Assembly (NCBI RefSeq): GCF_004571135.1
Contig: NZ_SPSB01000007.1
Location: 1 to 38,858 of the forward strand
Reading direction: 5' to 3'
Length of the DNA stretch: 38,858 nt
Source: Algoriphagus kandeliae
GTDB lineage: Bacteria; Bacteroidota; Bacteroidia; Cytophagales; Cyclobacteriaceae
Numbering within the stretch: position 1 is the stretch's first letter; every line of letters begins with the position of its first letter. The translations under genes and the position numbers were made by a program. Shown here in pieces: positions 14,700 through 24,789 of the stretch. The notes beneath the pieces were generated by a model that searched no databases, was not told the origin of the DNA, and saw only the letters and a program-made list of their open reading frames with translations.

Positions 14700-17000
14700 A
14701 TGTTAGGCAGGGACAAAACGATGGCCCTTTGGCACCTTTTTAAAAGCCGAATATACAGGATATTGTCGGCATTCGCAGTAGCAAGTATTTGCTTCTACTC
14801 AATCGCTATTGCCCAAGAAGTTGGAGCTTATCGGACCATTTCATCTGGAGATTTCCAATCAATCGCAATCTGGGAAGTCTTTAATGGAAGTAACTGGGTA
14901 GCTGCCAGTACCGTTCCTGACCAAAACCATGATATATACATCGATCAGACACATTTACTTACTCTATCTCAAAACGAATCCGTAAAAAGTTTATTCATAA
15001 ATGCCGAGGCAGGGGCAGCCCAAAAGCTAAACTTGAATGGGTTTAATCTAGACATTTATGGAACCCTTCAAGGTTTTCAAGGGCCTGCGCCAGGAACTCC
15101 CAATCGAGCTTGGAACAGTACCAATTGGATTGGGGACTCTCCTGCCTCCACCCTGACTTTTCGTGGAAACAGCCGGGTTATAATTCCACAAAATGCCTGG
15201 AGTGCTCAATCGGACCGAAGTCGCTACTCGGTGATCTTTGATCCTGGTCCTGGACAAACCCTAATAATTGAGGAGGCATTTAAGGCAATTAGTTTTACGA
15301 TAAGATCCGGAACGGTTCTTCAGCGATTAGATACAAGCGTGAATCCGGCAAAATGCTCCACTTTTTCCTTTAATACAGAAACAACTGAATATGGCGCAGG
15401 TCCTTTTGGTGATTTTATCATAGAAGGAGGTGCCCAATTAATCAGTGAATGCAATGAGGAAATTCTATTTCGATCTGGTTCCATCAGTGCACAACTATTT
15501 TCGATTCTTCCTGGCGGGGAGCTAATTCTAGAAGGTGAAACTCCCCAAATTGAAGCAGCTAATCTTCAGCTCAATGGGAAAATTATTCATCGAGGAGGAA
15601 GCGGAACAAAGTATTTTTTATCCAAAAGCTATCCTGATGCAGCCGTCCCAAATTCAATTCGTGATTTAGAAATTCAAGAGACGGAAGATCTGATATTACC
15701 TTCTGAATTGTTCATTCTTGGAAATTTGACCCAATCAGGAAATGGTGAATTCATTGCCACAGCTAGTCATCTACACTTTGTTGGATTTGGCAACCAACTA
15801 TTGGAAGGATTTCCTTTAGAAGTTGAAAATCTAACCTTGAATAAACCTTCGGGAGAGCTTATAACTGAAGAAGATATTTCGATTTCCAATACCTTTTTCA
15901 TCCAAAATGGCAGCCTTAATCTAAATGGTAATGGCTTGGAGGTAAATTCTTCTGGTTTAGGAGGAATCTCTTACACTGGAGGTAGCTGGAAAAATGCAGA
16001 CTTTTTCAGATATCTAAACACACCTACCAACTTAAACGCTACCAATGGCACCTTCCCTTTTGAAGATGTGAAAAATGGAGGATTGAGGTTGGTTCAGCTC
16101 CTTGGAAATACAGATGGAGGAGATCTAGAAATCCGTTTCACCGAATATGAGGGTGCTGAATACAATTCCAACTTCCAAGATACCGACGGAACCACGATTT
16201 TGTACCGCCTATTCTCCTATTTCCAGTTTTCGGGGCTGAATCCAAGCCCGAATGCTTTGGAGCTCCGAATTTCTGCGGATCAATTGATTGTAGACGATGT
16301 GGATGACTTACGCATAGTGGGAACCGGATATGCTGCTCCGGGGAATAATCTTCCAGGTCTTGATCCGACTTTACTTTGGGCAAGAAGACTTGTTCCCATC
16401 GATGACTTGGAAGGGATCAACTTCACAGTCGGTAGTTTTCGAACTCTTAGTATTCTTCCAATAGATTTTTTAGCATTCAATGCCCAAAGGGAAAAAACTC
16501 AAGCTGTACTAAAATGGAAAGTAACAGGTGAAAAAGAAGGTACTTTTATGCTTTTCAGAAGCATATTCCCAACAAAAGACTGGGAATTAATCGGAGAGGT
16601 AAACTCTCAAGAAGAAAACAAAGGGGATTATGAATTTGTCGATGACCAAGCTCCACTTTATCATGCAATTTATTATCGAATCAAGTATTCTGAAGGACCA
16701 AACAGCTTAAATTCTTGGTCCTCGACTATCCGTATAGCCCCAATTGGAACGGTTCCCGAAGAAGGGGTAATTTTTCCAAACCCATACTCTTCTGGGCCTA
16801 TCAATCTGGAAATTCCGAATGATTGGCAGATTCAAGAAGTGGAGATTAAAATCACAGATAAAACAGGTCGGGTAGTTTGGTCAGGTCCTCATTTAAAGAA
16901 GAATTTTCAATCTATCGTAGAGCCTCTTCCAGCTGGATACTATGTAATCCAACTGTTGGCTCCTACAGGTAGACTTACTTTCAGATGGATTAAAAAATAA
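14700..17000 (+). CDS. Secreted protein with T9SS C-terminal sorting domain
   Basis: The product is about 766 residues. A signal peptide with hydrophobic core (ILSAFAVASICFYSIAIAQ) precedes a beta-rich region (SGDFQSIAIWEVFNGSNW...) with many strand-like N/G-rich turns, as in Bacteroidota surface proteins with parallel beta-helix or G8-like folds. The tail has LPIDFLAFNAQ..., then IFPNPYSSGPINLEIPND...LPAGYYVIQLL...RWIKK, a type A T9SS sorting domain. The frame opens at 14607 inside DUF4105, but residues there lack signal-peptide character; ATG 14700, or 14721 (MALWHLFKSR), is more likely. No catalytic motif was recognised. A similar fibronectin-like pre-CTD stretch occurs in the adhesin at the left edge. 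Confidence 0.85.
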   Translation: MLGRDKTMALWHLFKSRIYRILSAFAVASICFYSIAIAQEVGAYRTISSGDFQSIAIWEVFNGSNWVAASTVPDQNHDIYIDQTHLLTLSQNESVKSLFINAEAGAAQKLNLNGFNLDIYGTLQGFQGPAPGTPNRAWNSTNWIGDSPASTLTFRGNSRVIIPQNAWSAQSDRSRYSVIFDPGPGQTLIIEEAFKAISFTIRSGTVLQRLDTSVNPAKCSTFSFNTETTEYGAGPFGDFIIEGGAQLISECNEEILFRSGSISAQLFSILPGGELILEGETPQIEAANLQLNGKIIHRGGSGTKYFLSKSYPDAAVPNSIRDLEIQETEDLILPSELFILGNLTQSGNGEFIATASHLHFVGFGNQLLEGFPLEVENLTLNKPSGELITEEDISISNTFFIQNGSLNLNGNGLEVNSSGLGGISYTGGSWKNADFFRYLNTPTNLNATNGTFPFEDVKNGGLRLVQLLGNTDGGDLEIRFTEYEGAEYNSNFQDTDGTTILYRLFSYFQFSGLNPSPNALELRISADQLIVDDVDDLRIVGTGYAAPGNNLPGLDPTLLWARRLVPIDDLEGINFTVGSFRTLSILPIDFLAFNAQREKTQAVLKWKVTGEKEGTFMLFRSIFPTKDWELIGEVNSQEENKGDYEFVDDQAPLYHAIYYRIKYSEGPNSLNSWSSTIRIAPIGTVPEEGVIFPNPYSSGPINLEIPNDWQIQEVEIKITDKTGRVVWSGPHLKKNFQSIVEPLPAGYYVIQLLAPTGRLTFRWIKK

Positions 17001-17075
17001 ATCCCCACTGAACATATTCGCGATTAAAAAGGAGCTGGAATTTTTTATCTTGAAAAACCAACCCTAAAATAGCCT

Positions 17076-18389
17076 ATGACCATCTTGTTTGTTTTGCTCA
17101 GTATAGCCCTTTTGGTTTTATTGATCGTTTGGGCAAAACTTAATCCCTTTCTGGCCTTCTTGATTGCTTCTATCGTAGCAGGATTTCTGCTGGGATTACC
17201 TATTGATCAAATTGCAGGATCTGTACAAAAGGGTATGGGAAACCTGCTAGGTGATCTTGTAGTCGTCATTGTAATGGGAGCCATGTTGGGGAAATTGGTA
17301 GCAGAAAGTGGTGCTGCTCAGCGAATTGCAGGGTTTTTAATGGGGCTTTTTGGAGAGAAAAAGATCACCTGGGCCATGTCCTTAACCGGATTGATCGTTG
17401 GGATTCCGCTATTTTATAATGTTGGCTTCGTTCTGCTTGTTCCTTTGGCATTTACAGTAGCTTACCAGTATAGACTATCAGCTGTGTATGTAGGGATTCC
17501 TCTTCTAGCTGCTCTATCCGTTACCCACGGCTTTCTACCTCCTCATCCATCGCCAGCTGCTTTGGTTGCTCAGTTTGAAGCAAATATGGGTTTGACTCTT
17601 TTTTATGGGCTTTTAATCACCTTACCAACAGTAGCGATCGCTGGACCTTTGTTTGCCACAAGACTCAAAAAAATCGAATCCAAACCCTTGGAGACTTTCC
17701 AGGCAGAAGCGCTACCTGAATCAGATCTTCCTGGAATTGCCAATAGCTTGATTACAGCTTTATTACCAGTATTTTTATTGATAAGCACCACGATTATTAG
17801 CTTTTGGTTACCCGAAACCCATTCCCTATCTCAGCTTTTTAAGTTTCTGGGTGACCCGGGAGTTGTCATGCTGATCTCTGTTCTTTATGCCACTTATTCA
17901 CTTGGAATAAGACGAAGGACGAGCATGAAGAGGCTTATGGAAAGCTACACTCAGGCGACCAAGGATATTGCGATGATCTTATTGATTGTAGCAGGAGCGG
18001 GAGCACTCAAACAAATATTTACCGATTCGGGAGTCAGTCAAGAAATCGCAGAAGGATTGCAATCATGGTCCGTTCACCCTTTAATTTTAGCTTGGACCAT
18101 TACAGCAATTATCCGAGTTTGCGTAGGTTCGGCTACCGTAGCTGGACTGACAACTGCAGGAATTATTGCCCCAATCATTCATACCATGAATGTGGATCCA
18201 AACCTCCTGGTCCTAGCCATTGGTGCAGGCAGTTTGATGTTCTCACACTTTAATGATGCGGGCTTTTGGATGTACAAAGAGTTTTTCAACTTAAGCATCA
18301 AAGACACCATCAAAACTTGGTCTTTGATGGAGACCTTGGTAGCCGTTATTGGGTTATTCGGCGTATTGCTTCTTGATCTATTTATTTAA
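17076..18389 (+). CDS. GntP-family proton symporter for gluconate or related hydroxy/amino acid
   Basis: The 437-residue membrane protein has about 12-14 hydrophobic segments from the very N-terminus (TILFVLLSIALLVLLIVWAKL). Family features are MGAMLGKLVAESGAAQRIA, a THGFLPPHPSP motif in the middle, VGSATVAGLTTAGI, and the closing segment FSHFNDAGFWMYKEFFN; these match GntP/GntT/DsdX. Substrates in the family include gluconate, fructuronate and D-serine, and sequence alone does not choose. The downstream RidA-like gene (11-bp gap) makes a nitrogenous or 2-keto/enamine-producing substrate such as a D-hydroxy amino acid possible, but that is inference. Confidence 0.92.
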   Translation: MTILFVLLSIALLVLLIVWAKLNPFLAFLIASIVAGFLLGLPIDQIAGSVQKGMGNLLGDLVVVIVMGAMLGKLVAESGAAQRIAGFLMGLFGEKKITWAMSLTGLIVGIPLFYNVGFVLLVPLAFTVAYQYRLSAVYVGIPLLAALSVTHGFLPPHPSPAALVAQFEANMGLTLFYGLLITLPTVAIAGPLFATRLKKIESKPLETFQAEALPESDLPGIANSLITALLPVFLLISTTIISFWLPETHSLSQLFKFLGDPGVVMLISVLYATYSLGIRRRTSMKRLMESYTQATKDIAMILLIVAGAGALKQIFTDSGVSQEIAEGLQSWSVHPLILAWTITAIIRVCVGSATVAGLTTAGIIAPIIHTMNVDPNLLVLAIGAGSLMFSHFNDAGFWMYKEFFNLSIKDTIKTWSLMETLVAVIGLFGVLLLDLFI

Positions 18390-18400
18390 CTGATATAAAA

Positions 18401-18868
18401 ATGAATTCACCAGAAGAAAACTTTAAAAAATTGGGATTGGAACTTCCTCCTGCCCCAAAACCTCTTGGCGTTTATAAACCCTGTCTTCAGGATGGGAAAT
18501 ATCTCTATCTATCCGGGCATGGGACAGTAAAATCCGATGGAAGTCTAATTATTGGCCGAATTGGAGAGGATTTGGATACTGAACAAGGGAAAATTGCTGC
18601 ACGACAGGTTGGATTGGCTATGTTGGCTACTATCAAAGCAAACCTCGGCTCCCTCAATCGAGTCAAGCGGGTAATTAAGGTACTTGGAATGGTCAATTGC
18701 GTTTCCAGCTTCGAAAAGCATCCTTACATCATCAATGGTTGTAGTGAACTTTTTGCTGCCGTATGGGGCGAAGAAAATGGAATAGGAGTCCGATCAGCCG
18801 TCGGCATGGGAAGCTTACCAGATAACATCCCCGTGGAAATTGAGGCAATGTTTGAATTGGAGGATTAA
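18401..18868 (+). CDS. RidA/YjgF/YER057c-family protein
   Basis: The 155-residue protein shows the YjgF fold pattern: YLYLSGHGTVKSDGSLIIGRIGEDLDTEQGKIAARQ, a central RVIKVLGMVNC stretch and terminal VGMGSLPDNIPVEIEAMFEL. Canonical RidA hydrolyses reactive 2-aminoacrylate-type enamines released by PLP enzymes. This is a longer relative (about 25-30 residues more than RidA), and the catalytic Arg before the last strand appears as GVRSAVG, so activity is plausible. It is 11 bp after the GntP gene and convergent with the lytic transglycosylase gene (2-bp gap). Confidence 0.9.
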   Translation: MNSPEENFKKLGLELPPAPKPLGVYKPCLQDGKYLYLSGHGTVKSDGSLIIGRIGEDLDTEQGKIAARQVGLAMLATIKANLGSLNRVKRVIKVLGMVNCVSSFEKHPYIINGCSELFAAVWGEENGIGVRSAVGMGSLPDNIPVEIEAMFELED

Positions 18869-18870
18869 TC

Positions 18871-20265
18871 TTAAGGATTCACAAGTGTTTTGTACGATTC
18901 AAAAACGCTGAGAATATCTTTCACATAGTTAACTGCCAAGTGCCCTTTGGCAAAACCACTTCTCACTAATGGATCCCGATAATATTCGGGATCACTTTTT
19001 AATTCCAAGTAATCAGCCACTTCGTCCCAGGTTTGGGTATTTGCTCCGTATTTCAGAGCCAATCTCCAAGCATCCTCCACATGTCCATGTCCTATATTGT
19101 AGCTTGCTAAAATGAACTTTATTCGTTCATTTACTTCCGGTACACGCTCCATCCAAAATTTATCTAGGTATTGAAGATAACGAACGCCCCCTTTTAGCGA
19201 CTCGATGGGATCATTGGCATTTTCTACACCAAAACGCTCCAAAGTCACTGGCATTAATTGCAATAAACCCTGTGCTCCCGCATAGGATGTTGCACTGGTA
19301 TCAAATCGGGATTCTCTATACACCAAGGAAGCTAACAACCTCCAATCCCAACCCAAATCATTTGCCCCTTCTTTGATCAAATCATCATATACTGAAATAC
19401 GATTTCCCGCCAAAGAAGAAAATGGACTATTGGATCGGAAATAGCTGTTTTTGGAATTCAAAAAATATTTGGCATAGAGCATGGGGATAAAGCGCTTTTG
19501 CTTGTCTTCCATCCATTCATTGACCACTTCCAGTAAAATTGGTGAGGATTGTCGAACAAGCCAGGCAACTTCTTTTTCTTCTGATATAGTCCAAGAGATA
19601 TTCAACCCGTCGTAGTAGGTTGCATTGGCCCGAGCAATATTTTGATCTGCTACGGTCCACTTGATTTTTCTTTCAACAACCTCATCTATCAAAGTCTCTT
19701 CATGCAGATCTGATTCCAAAACCGTAAAATCAACCTGAAGTGAATCCTTGATTTGGCAGAGTTGGGATTTGTAAATCGCTCCTTGGCGGACATAAATGGT
19801 ATCCCCTTCCAATTGATCCCAACTTTGGATTTTCGGTGAATCGGTCGCTCCAACCAGTACCGTATTGATTGTGCCAAGAGGCAGGGTAAATGATGCTTTT
19901 TCTGACCGTAAGGAATCAATTTCCAAATTCATGGCAATCAAATCCACCTCACCGTCATTCAATCGATCAAAGGCTTTATCGATACTTTCTACCTGCCTCA
20001 ATTCTAATTCCACTCCTAGACGCTTGGCAAGGTCGCGCAAAAGCTCGTACTCATAGCCCATTGTACGGCCTCGATAGATATAATATCCCGTGGAATTATT
20101 ATCAATCGCGGCACGAATACTACCCCGCTTTTGAATTCCCTTAAGATCTAAAATATAGGCTGGCTTATCATTATTTATGGAAAAGTGCTTTTCCAAAAAG
20201 GTACACTGAACGCCAAAAACGCTCAAAATGATAAGGATACTTATTGCTCGAAAGACTCTTTTCAT
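18871..20265 (-). CDS. MltF-like membrane-bound lytic transglycosylase
   Basis: The 464-residue product joins an N-terminal solute-binding-protein-like domain (about 40-265, type SBP_bac_3) to a C-terminal lysozyme-like SLT domain (about 295-440). LASLVYRESRFDTSATSYAG contains the catalytic Glu318, and AQGLLQLMP is the family signature. It would cleave peptidoglycan glycan strands to 1,6-anhydro products at the membrane. A signal sequence ends in VFGVQC; Cys21 could be lipidated, though Gln at -1 is not ideal. It sits downstream of tolC with a 111-bp gap containing a strong hairpin, so it is probably a separate unit. Confidence 0.9.
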   Translation of the reverse strand: MKRVFRAISILIILSVFGVQCTFLEKHFSINNDKPAYILDLKGIQKRGSIRAAIDNNSTGYYIYRGRTMGYEYELLRDLAKRLGVELELRQVESIDKAFDRLNDGEVDLIAMNLEIDSLRSEKASFTLPLGTINTVLVGATDSPKIQSWDQLEGDTIYVRQGAIYKSQLCQIKDSLQVDFTVLESDLHEETLIDEVVERKIKWTVADQNIARANATYYDGLNISWTISEEKEVAWLVRQSSPILLEVVNEWMEDKQKRFIPMLYAKYFLNSKNSYFRSNSPFSSLAGNRISVYDDLIKEGANDLGWDWRLLASLVYRESRFDTSATSYAGAQGLLQLMPVTLERFGVENANDPIESLKGGVRYLQYLDKFWMERVPEVNERIKFILASYNIGHGHVEDAWRLALKYGANTQTWDEVADYLELKSDPEYYRDPLVRSGFAKGHLAVNYVKDILSVFESYKTLVNP

Positions 20266-20320
20266 GCATTGGGGACAAAATCCCGAATGGTTCGAAAGGC
20301 CTGATAGTCAAATGGTATGC

Positions 20321-20344
20321 CAATCCTATCAAATGATAGGATTG
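20321..20344. other. Perfect 10-bp-stem hairpin between tolC and mltF-like gene
   Basis: CAATCCTATC (20321-20330) pairs exactly with GATAGGATTG (20335-20344) around AAAT. No T-run follows on the minus strand, so it is not a standard terminator. It could be an operator for a dimeric regulator or an RNA stability/processing element at the end of the efflux operon. Confidence 0.5.
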
Positions 20345-20376
20345 TAGACTTGAGCAATAAGTCAATTAAGAAAATT

Positions 20377-21726
20377 TCACTGATCTGAACCTGGAGGAGT
20401 CCAAGTCTGAAAGCTGTTTTCGAAGAAGATTTTTCCCGAAAGCCGAAGCAATTCTATTTCCTGTTCTTTGATATTGTAAATCGATGTAATCAGCCGATTT
20501 TCAGCAGTCAGCAAATTCACCTGAGCGTCTCGAAATTCCAGATAAGACGCAATTCCTAACCGGAAACGCTCCAGAGCGATTTCACTGCTTTCTTTCGCAA
20601 CTGCATAGTTACGCTGCTCGATCTCCAATAATTCCCGATTATTTTGATAGGTGTTAAATGCTCGATACAGATCTGATTTCAACTGAATTTCAAATTGATC
20701 GACTGTGTATTCCTGAATTTTTTGCTGAACTCGAACATTTTGAATTCGTCGATTCAATGAAAATCCAGAAAACAAATTGAAGGAAATATTACCTCCATAA
20801 TTGAAACCTGCACGTTGGTTTTGGATCAAAAAGCCAGCATCTGAATTGAAGGTATTGTTAGCATAATTCGCATTCAAATTAATTGCAGGAAGTCTAGAGG
20901 CCTGCAATTCTCTTAGCTGAAGGAAAGCCACATTTTCCTGACGCTGTGTGATCAGCCATTGCTTATTTTCCATCAGAGCATTTTCCTCCAAATCAACCAA
21001 CCGTAACTCATCACTGACAGTAATGGTATCATTTACTATAAATTCCGCTCCCGGCTCCAATGCCATTAACTCGTTTAGATTGATTCGAGCTGCCTCGATG
21101 ATTTGGGATTGATTTTTCAAAAGGCTTAAATCCGTATTGTAATCGACTTCAGCTGTTAAAAAATCCCGTTTTCCAGCACCTCCCAGTTCATATTGAGCCT
21201 GTGCGATATCCAATCGAGCCTTACTAAGTTCCAAGGTACGCTCCAAAACCTCATAGCGCTGCAATTCTAGCACTAATCGATAATAGGCTGTAGAAATCGC
21301 CGCAACGGTATTTTCCACCGCTACTTTAGCATCTAATTCAGAAATTTCAGCCAACTGTCCCAAACGCTTAATCGCCACAATCGCCTCTGGTCGAAAACCA
21401 TAAATAGCCGCAAGGGTAAAGTTTTCGGAGCGGGATTTTGCACCTAGAATCTCTCTTGGCGTCTCCGGATCACTGACAAAGGTCTGTGTTACGTCTTCGT
21501 TTGAAAAGTTACGGGTATAGATAGCATCTACCACAGGCAAAAAGGCAGACCATCCAACCCCAATTTCTCCTTGTCGAAGGTTGATGGTTTCCACAGCAAT
21601 TTTGACTTGGAAATTATTTTCCAAGCCAAGCTGCAAGGCCTTTTCAAGATCTAAAGATTCCGAATCCTGTGCCCAAATTGGCTGTATCATGAGGCTCACT
21701 AGGAACCCAAACAATAGTTTCTTCAT
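20377..21726 (-). CDS. TolC-family outer membrane efflux protein
   Basis: The 449-residue product has a signal peptide (MKKLLFGFLVSLMIQPIWAQ) and two repeated TolC domains with long helical heptads; typical pieces are LQLGLENNFQVKIA near the N-terminus, AQAQYELGGAGKRDFLTAEVDYN and ALERFRLGIASYLEFRDAQV. It forms the outer-membrane channel of a tripartite pump. Its ATG overlaps the stop of the RND gene (TAATG), indicating translational coupling. Confidence 0.93.
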   Translation of the reverse strand: MKKLLFGFLVSLMIQPIWAQDSESLDLEKALQLGLENNFQVKIAVETINLRQGEIGVGWSAFLPVVDAIYTRNFSNEDVTQTFVSDPETPREILGAKSRSENFTLAAIYGFRPEAIVAIKRLGQLAEISELDAKVAVENTVAAISTAYYRLVLELQRYEVLERTLELSKARLDIAQAQYELGGAGKRDFLTAEVDYNTDLSLLKNQSQIIEAARINLNELMALEPGAEFIVNDTITVSDELRLVDLEENALMENKQWLITQRQENVAFLQLRELQASRLPAINLNANYANNTFNSDAGFLIQNQRAGFNYGGNISFNLFSGFSLNRRIQNVRVQQKIQEYTVDQFEIQLKSDLYRAFNTYQNNRELLEIEQRNYAVAKESSEIALERFRLGIASYLEFRDAQVNLLTAENRLITSIYNIKEQEIELLRLSGKIFFENSFQTWTPPGSDQ

Positions 21727-24700
21727 TACGTTCTTGCGAGTCGTCCTTCCTTAGAAGTCAAATAAGTATAGATAGCCGGGATTATAAACAAGGTCAAAAC
21801 AGTAGCGAATGTCAGACCACCAATTACCGCTGCTCCCATAGGCACACGGCTCTCTGCACCTGCTCCTAGTCCCAAAGCAATTGGCAAAATCCCCAAGATA
21901 GTGGAAAGGGATGTCATCAAAATCGGCCTAAATCGAGCAACTGCTGCACCATAAATTGCCTCATTGACGGATAGTCCATGAGCTTTTCGTTGATTGGCAA
22001 ATTCCACGATCAAAATACCGTTTTTCGTCACCAAACCGATCAACATGATGATCCCAATCTGAGAGAAAATATTCAAGGTGTAATCGAAAGACCAAAGTGT
22101 AAACAAGGCACCAAACAAGGCCAATGGTACGGTGAACATGATCGTCAAAGGATCCAAGAAACTTTCAAATTGTGCAGAAAGCACCAAGTAAATCAGCACC
22201 AATGCAAACAAGAATGCGAATATCAAGCTGTTTGAACTCTCACGGAATTCCTTGGATGGACCTGATACATCAGTGGCAAAGGAGTCGTCCAATACCTCAG
22301 CAGATATTCGGTCCATTTCATCCAACCCATCACCAATTGTATACCCATCAGCTAAGTTTGCTGATACTGTTGCTGAAACGAATCGGTTATATCGGTATAA
22401 CTGAGGAGGCGTGCTCTTTTCTACAACTTTAACCAAGTTGTCTAACTGAACCAATTGACCATTTTCAGCCCGAACATAAAGCATACGAAGATTGAGTGGC
22501 TCATTTCGGTCCTCGAGTTGCATTTCACCCACTACTTGGTATTGCTTACCATTCATAATGAAATAGGCAAAACGCTGACCAGAATAAGAAAGCTGCAAGG
22601 TTCGAGCAATTTCCTGCACGGAGACACCGATATTTCTAGCCTTTTCCCGATCAATTTCAATTTCCAATTCCGGCTTAGTGAATTTCAAATTGATATCTGC
22701 GAAAATGAAGGCAGGGCTTTGATTCACCTTTTCCATGAAAGGAGGAATCACTTCTTTAAGTTTTTCCAAGGTAGGCGCCTGAATTACATACTGCACCGGC
22801 AAGCCTCCCCTTCTATTACCAATCGCCTGAGGCTGGGAAGCAAAAGCTCTTACAGCTGTATATTTCTGCAACTTTTGGTTTACCTCGCCAAAGATTTGCT
22901 GCTGAGATCGCTCCCTTTTATCCAAATCCGTTAAGATCAATCGACCAAAGCCTGAGTTGGTACTAGCTGTACCAAAGCCAGGGGAGGTCACTGAAATAAT
23001 TCCGGAAAGTTCATTTTCTGGAATGCTTTGCTTGAAATCAGCTACCATCTCATCAATAACTCGATCCATGTATGAGAAAGTAGCTCCCTCAGGACCTGAC
23101 ATATTGATACGGATCTCTCCTCGATCCTCGGTTGGTGTTAGTTCTGATGGGATTTGATTAAAGAGCCAATAAATCCCAAAGCCCATAACACCAATGATCG
23201 GAAATGCCATCCATCGGACTTTGAAGAATTGACTGAGGATATTATCATACTTCTCATTCAGCCAAACAAAAACAGGCTCTGTCTTCGTGTAGAACCAATT
23301 ATGTTTTTCTCTACGCTTAAGCAATTTGGAGCTTAGCATAGGAGTCATGGTCAATGCCACAAATGAAGAGATAATTACCGAGCCAGCTACTACAATTCCG
23401 AATTCCCGGAAAAGTCTACCTGTGGTTCCAGTCAAGAAAATAACTGGCAAGAATACCGCAGCCAAAGCAACCGTAGTTGCAATTACGGCGAAGAAAATCT
23501 CCTCTGATCCTTTTCTCGCAGCTTCTAGAGGTTTTTCTCCTTTTTCTATTCGGGCATAGATATTCTCCAAAACTACAATGGCATCATCCACCACCAGACC
23601 AATGGAAAGCACGATCCCTAGAAGTGTCAAAACATTGATGGAGAAATCCATCAAATACATGATAAAGAATACCCCAATCAATGAAATCGGAATAGTCAAT
23701 ACCGGAATAAAGGTGGTGCGCCAATCTCGAAGGAATAGAAAGATAATAGCCACCACGAGAATGAAGGCGGTTATAATAGTCTCCTGTACCTCTGCAATGG
23801 AGTTTCGAATATATTGTGTGGAGTCAAAACCAATTTCAAGACCCACATCGGCTGGTAAGTCCTTTTCGATGAATTCTAATCGTCTGTAAAATTCATCTAC
23901 AATCTCAATGTTGTTTGAACCGGGAAGAGGCACCAATACTACCCCAACCATAGGAACACCGTCTCTTTTTAAAACAGTCCGCTCATTCAAAGCTGCTAAC
24001 TCAGCCCGTCCCACATCCTGAAAACGAACAATGTTATTCTGATCTTCCTTGATGATCAGTTGATTGAATTCCTGAGGCGTGGAAAGACGGCTTTTTGTCC
24101 GAACGGAAAGTTCGATGGTTTCTCCCTCGATTCGGCCAGAAGGCAACTCTACGTTTTCAGATTGAACCTTTTGTAAAACATCTAAAGGTGTCACCCCATA
24201 GGATGCCATTTTCAGAGGATCCATTCGAAGTCGAATGGCGTATTCCTTCTCTCCCCAAATCTGTACCCGACTTACCCCAGGAATTGTTTGTAATCGCTCT
24301 TTGAAAACATTGGAAGCAATGTCAGACAACTCCAACAAACTGCGCTTATCACTTTTAACATTCAAAAAGACGATGGGCTGAGAATCCGCATCTGCTTTAG
24401 AAACTACCGGAGGTTCTGCATCTGGAGGTAGGTTTCGCTGAGCTCCAGCTACCTTATCCCGAACATCATTCGCTGCTGCTTCCAAATCCGCACCCACATC
24501 AAATTCCACGGTAATGCTACTTGCACCATCATTACTTGTTGAAGTAAGTGATTTAATCCCTTGGATACCATTAATGGCTTCTTCCAAGGGTTCGGTAATC
24601 TGGGCTTCAATTACATCAGCATTCGCTCCGACGTAGTTGGTTCGAACACTAATTACCGGTGGATCCACGCTGGGAAACTCACGGATACCAAGCAGGGAAA

Positions 24701-24788
24701 TCCCGATCGCTCCGAAAAGGATGATGATCAAGGACATCACAATGGCCAAAACCGGCCGGTTGATACTAATATTTGATAAGCTGGCCAT
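21726..24788 (-). CDS. RND-family efflux transporter, inner membrane subunit (AcrB/MexB-like)
   Basis: The 1020-residue product has the duplicated RND layout: TM1, large periplasmic porter domain, six TMs, second porter domain, closing TMs. Starts with SISINRPVLAIVMSL, typical of HAE-1 pumps; GLVVDDAIVVLENI (TM4) carries the paired Asp residues of the proton relay, and LVTKNGILIVEFANQ (TM10) the partner Lys. No heavy-metal (CusA) Met cluster is evident, so drug or hydrophobic compound export is more likely. It lies 1 bp after the adaptor gene and overlaps tolC. Confidence 0.95.
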   Translation of the reverse strand: MASLSNISINRPVLAIVMSLIIILFGAIGISLLGIREFPSVDPPVISVRTNYVGANADVIEAQITEPLEEAINGIQGIKSLTSTSNDGASSITVEFDVGADLEAAANDVRDKVAGAQRNLPPDAEPPVVSKADADSQPIVFLNVKSDKRSLLELSDIASNVFKERLQTIPGVSRVQIWGEKEYAIRLRMDPLKMASYGVTPLDVLQKVQSENVELPSGRIEGETIELSVRTKSRLSTPQEFNQLIIKEDQNNIVRFQDVGRAELAALNERTVLKRDGVPMVGVVLVPLPGSNNIEIVDEFYRRLEFIEKDLPADVGLEIGFDSTQYIRNSIAEVQETIITAFILVVAIIFLFLRDWRTTFIPVLTIPISLIGVFFIMYLMDFSINVLTLLGIVLSIGLVVDDAIVVLENIYARIEKGEKPLEAARKGSEEIFFAVIATTVALAAVFLPVIFLTGTTGRLFREFGIVVAGSVIISSFVALTMTPMLSSKLLKRREKHNWFYTKTEPVFVWLNEKYDNILSQFFKVRWMAFPIIGVMGFGIYWLFNQIPSELTPTEDRGEIRINMSGPEGATFSYMDRVIDEMVADFKQSIPENELSGIISVTSPGFGTASTNSGFGRLILTDLDKRERSQQQIFGEVNQKLQKYTAVRAFASQPQAIGNRRGGLPVQYVIQAPTLEKLKEVIPPFMEKVNQSPAFIFADINLKFTKPELEIEIDREKARNIGVSVQEIARTLQLSYSGQRFAYFIMNGKQYQVVGEMQLEDRNEPLNLRMLYVRAENGQLVQLDNLVKVVEKSTPPQLYRYNRFVSATVSANLADGYTIGDGLDEMDRISAEVLDDSFATDVSGPSKEFRESSNSLIFAFLFALVLIYLVLSAQFESFLDPLTIMFTVPLALFGALFTLWSFDYTLNIFSQIGIIMLIGLVTKNGILIVEFANQRKAHGLSVNEAIYGAAVARFRPILMTSLSTILGILPIALGLGAGAESRVPMGAAVIGGLTFATVLTLFIIPAIYTYLTSKEGRLART

Positions 24789-24789
24789 T

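Noticed and set aside
21726..24788. Heavy-metal (CusA/CzcA) type RND pump
   Set aside because: The N-terminus and overall motifs match drug-type HAE-1 pumps, and no metal-binding Met cluster was seen.
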